Shown: positions 1-4,488 of the stretch, piece by piece
How positions within the stretch are numbered: position 1 is the stretch's first letter
How the letters are laid out: each line of letters begins with the position of its first letter
Assembly: GCA_016880395.1 (NCBI GenBank)
Contig: JAEHDN010000093.1
Location: forward strand, 1-6,631
Direction: 5' to 3'
DNA from: Candidatus Eiseniibacteriota bacterium
GTDB taxonomy: Bacteria > Eisenbacteria > RBG-16-71-46 > SZUA-252
DNA length: 6,631 bases
Translations under genes and position numbers: made by a program
Notes under the pieces: model-generated
What the model saw: only the letters and a program-made list of their open reading frames with translations
Database searches by the model: none
Told to the model about the DNA's origin: nothing

Positions 1-204
1 GACCTGCCGCATCTCCTCGCGACTCTCGACCAACTGGCCTCGCCGGGGGCGTGGTGGGCGTACTTCCTCGGGGCGGCGACGGAGCGAGGTGCTCAGGCAG
101 ATCTGGGGCGCTTTGGCCGTGACGCACGGGTCCTCGCGGGTGCGTTCGGGGGGCGGATCCTCAAGGGGAGGCTTGGAGGTGGGGCGGAGCGGGAGGCGGG
201 TTGA
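1..204 (+). CDS. C-terminal fragment, probable 16S rRNA (guanine527-N7)-methyltransferase RsmG/GidB
   Basis: The frame is open from the first base to a TGA at 202-204 and gives the last 67 residues of a protein that starts outside the window. The visible part begins DLPHLLATLDQL, then SPGAWWAYFLG. This resembles the late part of the RsmG methyltransferase fold, where a helix (L..LL....PLL) is followed by a PGG turn and a strand ending in KG. RsmG methylates G527 of 16S rRNA and its gene commonly lies directly before parA-parB, which supports the call. The S-adenosylmethionine-binding motifs lie outside the window, and the usual final strand is not clearly recognisable; the tail is Gly/Arg-rich. 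The identification rests on a short, weakly conserved segment plus gene order. Another protein with a similar C-terminus remains possible. A candidate terminator lies about 100 bases downstream. Confidence 0.45.
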   Translation, partial: DLPHLLATLDQLASPGAWWAYFLGAATERGAQADLGRFGRDARVLAGAFGGRILKGRLGGGAEREAG

Positions 205-251
205 GGAATCGAGACAGGGTCAGGGGTACGCTGCAGATGAAACTGGCCGCA

Positions 252-267
252 TGTTTCACGTGAAACG
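252..267 (+). other. parS: parS centromere site 1
   Basis: The bases read TGTTTCACGTGAAACG. This matches the widely conserved bacterial parS consensus TGTTNCACGTGAAACA at every position except the last. The central 14 bases, 253-266, form a perfect palindrome. ParB binds such sites, then loads as a CTP-dependent sliding clamp to nucleate the partition complex. A further half-site, TGAAAC, lies just upstream at 238-243. The site is about 50 bases after the end of the rsmG-like gene and 429 bases before the parA start. Confidence 0.93.
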
Positions 268-302
268 TAACCACAACTGACTGAAAAATTGTACGTTATC
301 AA

Positions 303-329
303 GCCCGTTGCCGCGAACGGGCGCGTTTT
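303..329 (+). terminator. Possible Rho-independent terminator after the rsmG-like gene
   Basis: A perfect 7-bp stem pairs GCCCGTT (303-309) with AACGGGC (316-322) around a 6-base loop, GCCGCG. It is followed after three bases by TTTT at 326-329. The position, about 100 bases past the upstream stop codon and well before parA, suits termination of the upstream transcript. The T-run is short and separated from the stem, so termination efficiency is uncertain. Confidence 0.45.
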
Positions 330-585
330 AGGCTCTCTTCAACAGGGCGACTGGCTTCCCTGAGTCCCAGGACAGGGTTGGACCCGCGGCCAAGCCTGAC
401 AGCCCGGTCCGTGCGCCAGATCCACCGCGGCTGCTGATCTATCGATGTCCGGCGGCCTCGAAGCGTCTCCCGGTCCGGCGCCGGCCCGAAAGGGCCAACC
501 CAGCGGCGTCATCGGAGGCCCAGCTTCAGGGTCCTTTCAAGGTAGTCCTCGGGACAACGCACGATTTTCCAATCAATTCCGGCCA

Positions 586-601
586 CGTTTCACGTGAAAC
601 A
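586..601 (-). other. parS: parS centromere site 2, inverted relative to site 1
   Basis: The + strand reads CGTTTCACGTGAAACA, with the perfect 14-base palindrome at 587-600. It is the exact reverse complement of site 1, so both sites share the same single departure from consensus at one outer base. The identity extends by one base on each side. The palindrome centres of the two sites are 334 bases apart. This site lies 94 bases before the parA start, where bound ParB could affect parAB transcription. Confidence 0.93.
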
Positions 602-609
602 TCTTTCGT

Positions 610-639
610 TTGGCTCCGCGAGGGCTCATCGCGTAGACT
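610..639 (+). promoter_or_regulatory. Weak candidate sigma70-type promoter for parAB
   Basis: TTGGCT at 610-615 and TAGACT at 634-639 are separated by 18 bases. They resemble -35 and -10 elements in three and four of six positions respectively. The placement is suitable: just downstream of parS site 2 and about 57 bases before the parA start. The match is poor and the housekeeping promoter consensus of this organism is unknown, so this is only a candidate. Confidence 0.2.
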
Positions 640-659
640 GCCGACGCCCCGACGAGACA

Positions 660-676
660 GAGCCTGCCTCAGGCTC
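660..676 (+). promoter_or_regulatory. Perfect inverted repeat in the parA leader
   Basis: GAGCCTG (660-666) and CAGGCTC (670-676) form a perfect 7-bp inverted repeat with a 3-base spacer, CCT. It ends five bases before the parA ribosome binding site at 682-689. In RNA it could fold as a tight hairpin next to the ribosome landing site. In DNA it could be an operator. No poly-T follows, so it is not a typical terminator. Function is inferred from position only. Confidence 0.4.
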
Positions 677-681
677 GATTC

Positions 682-689
682 AAAGGGGA
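682..689 (+). promoter_or_regulatory. Ribosome binding site that fixes the parA start
   Basis: AAAGGGGA lies six bases before the ATG at 696. This supports that start over the longer in-frame GTG at 594, which falls inside parS site 2. The longer start would add 34 residues with no resemblance to ParA. Confidence 0.75.
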
Positions 690-695
690 CCCAAC

Positions 696-1457
696 ATGAC
701 CAGGACGGTCGCGATAGCGAATCAGAAGGGCGGGGTGGGGAAGACCACGACCGCGGTCAATCTGGCGGCGGCGCTTGCGCTCGCCCAGAAGAAGGTCCTG
801 CTCGTCGATCTCGACCCTCAAGGCAACGCGGGAAGCGGACTCGGGCATCCCGCAATCAAGATCGGTCGGGGGATCTACGAAGTCCTCACGACGGGCCTTC
901 CGCTCAAAGACGTCATTCTGGAAACCGAGGTGCCCGGGCTCAGCCTGGTACCCTCCGGGCAGCGCCTGGCCGCGGCGGAGGTGGAGCTGGTCGATGTGGA
1001 TCGCAGAGAGTTCCGGCTGAAGGATGCGCTCGAGGGGGTCGAGGCACAGTTCGACTTCATCCTCATCGATGCTCCCCCTTCCCTCGGATTCCTGACCGTC
1101 AACGCGCTCACGGCGGCCCGGTCGGTCCTCGTCCCGGTGCAGTGCGAGTACTACGCGCTCGAGGGTCTCACGCACCTTCTCGGCGCCATACGACTCGTGC
1201 AGCAAAGTCTGAATCCGTCGCTCCAGATCGAGGGGGTGCTCCTCACGATGTACGACAATCGCCTCAACCTCTCGCAGCAGGTTCTCGAGGAGACGAGGCG
1301 TTTCTTCGCCGAGCGTGTCTACCGGACCGTGATTCCGCGCAACGTGCGGCTGAGCGAAGCCCCTAGCTTCGGCAAGCCCGTGGTCGTCTACGATCCGGCC
1401 TGCGCAGGGTCCACCAGCTACATCAATCTTGCGAGGGAGGTGATCGAGCGTGGTTAG
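696..1457 (+). CDS. parA: Chromosome-partitioning ATPase ParA (Soj)
   Basis: This is a 253-residue protein, the usual length of chromosomal ParA/Soj. The product is a cytoplasmic P-loop ATPase that binds DNA nonspecifically as an ATP dimer. ParB stimulates its ATPase activity, and this moves ParB-parS complexes along the nucleoid. Visible motifs are the deviant Walker A KGGVGKTT at residues 11-18, with signature lysine K11 and Walker lysine K16. VDLDPQGNA at 37-45 contains the catalytic-loop aspartate D40. The Walker B strand FILIDAPPS has D125. The stretches VQCEYYALEGL and PRNVRLSEAPSFGKP match the conserved C-terminal half, and arginines there are expected to contact DNA. The ATG start is set by an RBS six bases upstream. 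The stop overlaps the parB start by 8 bases, indicating an operon with coupled translation. parS site 2 in the leader suggests possible ParB feedback on transcription. Confidence 0.96.
   Translation: MTRTVAIANQKGGVGKTTTAVNLAAALALAQKKVLLVDLDPQGNAGSGLGHPAIKIGRGIYEVLTTGLPLKDVILETEVPGLSLVPSGQRLAAAEVELVDVDRREFRLKDALEGVEAQFDFILIDAPPSLGFLTVNALTAARSVLVPVQCEYYALEGLTHLLGAIRLVQQSLNPSLQIEGVLLTMYDNRLNLSQQVLEETRRFFAERVYRTVIPRNVRLSEAPSFGKPVVVYDPACAGSTSYINLAREVIERG
1434..1443 (+). promoter_or_regulatory. Strong Shine-Dalgarno for parB inside the end of parA
   Basis: AGGGAGGTGA differs by one base from the extended anti-Shine-Dalgarno match AAGGAGGTGA. It lies six bases before the GTG at 1450. It supports the GTG start of parB and its translation from within the last codons of parA. 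Confidence 0.75.
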
Positions 1458-2376
1458 AAAGGCGTTGGGTCGAGGGCTCGAGGCTCTGATTCCGACGGCG
1501 GTCGATCGTGAGGTGCCCATGGCTCCGCCATCGCCTGGCGGTCCCGCCGCGCTCGGTGGTGAGCCCCGGCAGGGCGACATCCAGCACGTCCCGCTCACGA
1601 AGATCGTCCGCAATCCGGCCCAGCCTCGCACCCAGTTCGATCCGTCGACCATCAAGGAGCTGGCCGACTCGATCCGGGAGCGAGGCGTTCTCCAGCCCGT
1701 GTTGCTCCGTCCGTCCGGCGAGGGCTATCAGCTCGTCGCGGGTGAGCGGCGGTTCCTGGCGGCGCGCGAGGCGGGCTTCACCACCATCCCGGCGATCGTG
1801 CGGCCACTCACCGATCGCGAATCGCTCCTCATTGCGTTGATCGAGAACATCCAGCGTGAGAATCTGAATCCGATCGACGAAGCGCGCGCATACTACCGCC
1901 TGGCAACCGAATACGGTCTCCAGCACGACGAGATTGGCGCGCGTGTGGGCAAGGATCGCTCGACGGTTTCCAACATCATTCGTTTCAACAATTTACCAGA
2001 ATCAGTGCAGGCGCTTCTCGAGTCCGGGCGCATCTCGGGGGGGCATGCCCGCGCTCTCCTCGGCCTGGGCGAGGCGAAGAGCCAGGTCGATCTCGCCAGC
2101 GCCGCCGCCAGCCACGGCTGGTCGGTCCGCGAGCTCGAGGATCGCGTGAAGCGATCGGGTCCGGCCCGCGCGGCCCGTCCCCGCCGCGCGCCGAAACGCG
2201 CATTCTCCGGGGAACTCCTGGCCATCGAGGATGAGTTGATGAGGGTGGTGGGTTCCAAGGTACGGATCACGCGCCGGCGCGGAGGCATGGGTTCGATCCT
2301 GATCGACTACCACTCTGAAGAGGAGCTGGAGCGGCTGATCGGGCTCTTCCGGGATCTCAACGCGTCACCGCGTTGA
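1450..2376 (+). CDS. parB: Chromosome-partitioning protein ParB (Spo0J), parS-binding CTPase
   Basis: ParB is a 308-residue DNA-binding clamp that recognises parS and, using CTP, slides onto flanking DNA to build the partition complex moved by ParA. The N-terminus KALGRGLEALIP (residues 4-15) is the typical ParA-interacting peptide. A low-complexity linker follows. The ParB/Srx-like CTP-binding domain starts near residue 45, with NPAQPR at 55-60, GERRFLAA at 98-105 and ENIQRENLNPIDEA at 132-145. The helix-turn-helix for parS reading lies at about 158-178 (HDEIGARVGKDRSTVSNIIR). An Arg/Ala/Pro-rich linker leads to the C-terminal dimerisation domain ending in EELERLIGLF. The GTG start is chosen because the conserved N-terminus begins there and a strong RBS precedes it. 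In the CTP motif the arginine usual in GERRxR is Leu103. A local run of A/T-ending codons occurs just after the helix-turn-helix. Confidence 0.96.
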   Translation: MVRKALGRGLEALIPTAVDREVPMAPPSPGGPAALGGEPRQGDIQHVPLTKIVRNPAQPRTQFDPSTIKELADSIRERGVLQPVLLRPSGEGYQLVAGERRFLAAREAGFTTIPAIVRPLTDRESLLIALIENIQRENLNPIDEARAYYRLATEYGLQHDEIGARVGKDRSTVSNIIRFNNLPESVQALLESGRISGGHARALLGLGEAKSQVDLASAAASHGWSVRELEDRVKRSGPARAARPRRAPKRAFSGELLAIEDELMRVVGSKVRITRRRGGMGSILIDYHSEEELERLIGLFRDLNASPR

Positions 2377-2381
2377 ATACA

Positions 2382-2390
2382 TGTGGATAA
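2382..2390 (-). other. DnaA box, perfect consensus TTATCCACA
   Basis: The + strand reads TGTGGATAA, the reverse complement of the strongest DnaA box TTATCCACA. It lies six bases past the parB stop, in the noncoding gap before the moxR gene. A second exact box is 81 bases further on in the opposite orientation. Together they suggest DnaA binding here. Confidence 0.7.
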
Positions 2391-2402
2391 GTACCTCGGA
2401 TC

Positions 2403-2411
2403 GGTGGAAAA
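2403..2411 (-). other. Weak DnaA-box-like site
   Basis: The minus strand reads TTTTCCACC, matching TTATCCACA at seven of nine positions. It has the same orientation as the exact box at 2382-2390, and the starts are 21 bases apart, about two helical turns. That phasing would allow cooperative binding, but the match alone is weak. A short A/T-rich stretch, GTATAAACTGATT, follows at 2414-2426. Confidence 0.3.
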
Positions 2412-2471
2412 CCGTATAAACTGATTCTCAGTCGCTGATTGCGAAACCACGTGCGATGCCTAAGCGGCCGG

Positions 2472-2480
2472 TTATGCACA
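2472..2480 (+). other. DnaA box, TTATGCACA
   Basis: This is an exact match to the TTATNCACA consensus, in opposite orientation to the box at 2382-2390. It is flanked by the inverted repeat GCGGC (2464-2468) and GCCGC (2481-2485), so it would sit in the loop of a possible hairpin. It lies 71 bases before the moxR start. Confidence 0.65.
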
Positions 2481-2535
2481 GCCGCCGACTTCGTCGCATA
2501 CGGACGCGCCAAAATCATAGCCGGCGCCCCAACCC

Positions 2536-2541
2536 AAAGGA
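2536..2541 (+). promoter_or_regulatory. Ribosome binding site of the moxR gene
   Basis: AAAGGA lies nine bases before the ATG at 2551 and supports that start. Confidence 0.6.
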
Positions 2542-2550
2542 CTGGACCCA

Positions 2551-3567
2551 ATGGCCCAACCCGTCGCCACGAGCGATGTGCAGCTTCTCGAAGAACTGAA
2601 GACCGCCCGCGGGGAGATCCTGACCGAGCTCCGGAAGATCATCGTCGGCCAGGACGCGGTCGTGGAGCAGCTCCTGACCGTGCTGTTCGCGAACGGCCAT
2701 TGCCTCCTGGTGGGCGTTCCGGGGCTCGCGAAGACGCTCCTCGTGTCCACCCTCGCGACGATCCTCGACCTCAAGTTCAGCCGGATCCAGTTCACGCCCG
2801 ATCTCATGCCGTCCGACATCACCGGAACCGAGATCCTCGAAGACGATCCCGCCACGGGAAAGCGTGCGTTCAAGTTCATTCGCGGGCCGATCTTCGCGAA
2901 CATGGTGCTCGCCGACGAGATCAACCGCACGCCGCCGAAGACGCAGGCCGCGCTCCTCCAGTCCATGCAGGAGTACCGGGTCACCGCGGGCGCTACGACC
3001 TACCAGCTCGACCTGCCGTTCTTCGTCCTCGCGACGCAGAACCCGATCGAGTTCGAGGGGACGTATCCGCTCCCGGAGGCGCAGCTCGACCGGTTCATGT
3101 ACCACATCTCGGTCGGCTATCCGACCGACGCCGAGGAGGAGCGCATCGTCGCGACCACGACGAGTGCGTACGAGGCTTCACCCAAGAAGGTGATGGGCGT
3201 GCAGCGGATACTCGACCTGCAGCATCTCGTGCGGCGCATTCCCGTCTCCGAGCACGTGGTCCGCTACGCCGTGCGTCTCGCGCGCTCGTCGCGGCCGGGT
3301 CCCGACAGCGCTTCCTTCGTGCGCGATTGGGTGAGCTGGGGGGCGGGGCCGCGCGCGGCGCAGTACCTGGTGCTCGGCGCCAAGGCGCGCGCCGCCATCC
3401 AGGGGCGTCCGACGCCGGGCGCGGAGGACGTGCGCACGGTCGCGCCGGCGGTGCTCCGCCACCGCATCATCCCGAACTTCAACGCCGAGGCGGACGGCAT
3501 CTCGAGCCTCGACATCATCGCCAAGCTCCTCGAGACCACGCCGAGCGTCGACGGCAAGCACGCCTAG
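2551..3567 (+). CDS. MoxR-family AAA+ ATPase
   Basis: This is a 338-residue cytoplasmic ATPase of the MoxR branch of AAA+ proteins. Members act as chaperone-like motors, and their genes almost always sit beside genes for VWA-domain proteins, as here. The Walker A motif is GVPGLAKT at residues 55-62. Walker B is MVLADE at 118-123, followed by INRTPPKTQAALLQSMQE. The sensor 1 strand LATQNP has N164. The arginine-finger region EAQLDRF is at 176-182. The sensor 2 segment GAGPRA, near residues 263-268, leads into the helical lid domain (AAA_lid_2). Length is normal and all ATPase residues are present, so the enzyme looks active. It opens an operon: the DUF58 gene begins 12 bases after its stop. 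The substrate is unknown; in related clusters a role in maturing or regulating envelope or metal-dependent proteins is suggested. DnaA boxes lie in its upstream gap. Confidence 0.93.
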   Translation: MAQPVATSDVQLLEELKTARGEILTELRKIIVGQDAVVEQLLTVLFANGHCLLVGVPGLAKTLLVSTLATILDLKFSRIQFTPDLMPSDITGTEILEDDPATGKRAFKFIRGPIFANMVLADEINRTPPKTQAALLQSMQEYRVTAGATTYQLDLPFFVLATQNPIEFEGTYPLPEAQLDRFMYHISVGYPTDAEEERIVATTTSAYEASPKKVMGVQRILDLQHLVRRIPVSEHVVRYAVRLARSSRPGPDSASFVRDWVSWGAGPRAAQYLVLGAKARAAIQGRPTPGAEDVRTVAPAVLRHRIIPNFNAEADGISSLDIIAKLLETTPSVDGKHA

Positions 3568-3579
3568 CCGGGGTTCGAC

Positions 3580-4476
3580 ATGAGCGCACGACGGCCCCGA
3601 CTGCTGGATCCCCACTTCATCTCGAAGCTGACGCGGCTCGATCTGACCGCGCGGCTCGTGGTGGAGGGATTCCTGACGGGTCTCCACCGGAGCCCCTACC
3701 ACGGGTTCAGCGTGGAATTCGCCGAGCACCGGCAGTACATGCCGGGCGATCCGCTGCGGCATCTCGACTGGCGCGTCCTGGCGAAATCGGACCGCAAGTA
3801 CGTGAAGCAGTACGAGGAGGAGACGAACCTCCGGGCGATGCTCCTCGTCGACACGAGTGCGAGCATGGGCTACGGCTCGCACGTCATCACCAAGCTCGAC
3901 TACGCACGCCAGCTCGCGGCCGCGCTCGCCTACCTCATGCTCCGGCAGAACGACGCCGTCGGAATGTTCGCGTTCGCGACCGGCCGGGCGGAGCTGATCC
4001 CGCCCCGGTCGACGATGGGGCACGCGCGCCCGCTCCTGCTCCTCCTGGAGCGGCTCACGCCCGGGGGCGCCACGAACTTCGCCTCCTCGCTCCATGCGCT
4101 GGCCGAGCGGATGACACAGCGCGGCCTCGTGGTGCTGATCTCGGATCTCCTCGACGATCCCGAGCGGATCGCCCAGGCCATCCACCATTTCCGCCACCGC
4201 AAGCACGAGGTGCTCGTCTTCCACGTCCTCGATCCCCAGGAGGTTGCGTTCGATTTCGAGCGCGAGGCCGTGTACGTGGACCTGGAAACGGGCGAGCGCA
4301 TCACGACGCGCCCCCAGGAGCTCCGGCCGGACTATCGCGCGCGCGTGAACGCGTGGCGCGACCAGATCCGGCAGTTTTGCATCGAGAAGCGGGCGGACTA
4401 CGTCCCGCTCACTACCGACCAGCCGTACGACCGGGCGCTCCTCGAGTACCTGTCCAAGCGCGCGCGGCTCCTCTAG
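3580..4476 (+). CDS. DUF58 protein with VWA-like metal-binding domain
   Basis: This is a 298-residue soluble protein with no membrane segment. It carries the DUF58 signature: HGFSVEFAEHRQYMPGD at residues 41-57, then LRHLDW at 59-64 and KYVKQYEEE at 73-81. A VWA-like fold follows, with a complete MIDAS metal site: D91-x-S93-x-S95 (DTSAS), T165 in the GGATNF loop, and D189 in LISDLLDD. DUF58 proteins are the usual partners of MoxR ATPases, and the ATPase probably acts on or through this domain. The ATG at 3580 follows the moxR stop by 12 bases with only a weak GGGG as Shine-Dalgarno, so translational coupling to moxR is likely. The next gene begins 12 bases after its stop. The C-terminal half has no recognised catalytic motif; a structural or adaptor role is inferred. 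Confidence 0.9.
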   Translation: MSARRPRLLDPHFISKLTRLDLTARLVVEGFLTGLHRSPYHGFSVEFAEHRQYMPGDPLRHLDWRVLAKSDRKYVKQYEEETNLRAMLLVDTSASMGYGSHVITKLDYARQLAAALAYLMLRQNDAVGMFAFATGRAELIPPRSTMGHARPLLLLLERLTPGGATNFASSLHALAERMTQRGLVVLISDLLDDPERIAQAIHHFRHRKHEVLVFHVLDPQEVAFDFEREAVYVDLETGERITTRPQELRPDYRARVNAWRDQIRQFCIEKRADYVPLTTDQPYDRALLEYLSKRARLL

Positions 4477-4488
4477 CGCCCGGCACGG

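Larger units (their letters stand above)
205..695. other. Noncoding region between the rsmG-like gene and parA, bracketed by two parS sites
   Basis: No convincing gene is seen in these 491 bases. The region holds a parS site at 252-267, a terminator-like hairpin at 303-329, a second parS at 586-601, and the parA leader with an inverted repeat at 660-676. Between the parS sites are several short GC-rich hairpins. These include CCCTG/CAGGG at 358-362 and 373-377, GGGT/ACCC at 375-378 and 382-385, the palindrome CCGGCGCCGG at 475-484, a GGCCC-GAAA-GGGCC stem-loop with a GNRA tetraloop at 483-496, and GTCC/GGAC at 545-555. In GC-rich DNA such small stems arise often by chance, so no RNA gene is called. 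Short open frames that run through the parS sites look incidental. Confidence 0.7.

Noticed and set aside
89..302. Small open frames on both strands across parS site 1
   Set aside because: Residues such as FHVKR are simply the translation of the parS palindrome. The + strand frame overlaps the rsmG-like end, and neither has family features.
594..695. N-terminal extension of ParA from a GTG at 594
   Set aside because: The GTG lies inside parS site 2 and has no ribosome binding site. The 34 extra residues do not resemble ParA, and the ATG at 696 has a good RBS and gives the normal family length.
669..1655. Open frame of 328 codons on the - strand opposite parA
   Set aside because: It is antisense to parA and the start of parB, with no recognisable domain; a shadow frame.
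2415..2420. TATAAA as a -10 element for the moxR operon
   Set aside because: The hexamer is good, but no -35-like sequence is found at a proper distance upstream, so a promoter was not called.
2443..2458. Third parS-like site centred on CACGTG after parB
   Set aside because: Only the central CACGTG matches; the flanking TTT/AAA arms needed for ParB recognition are absent.
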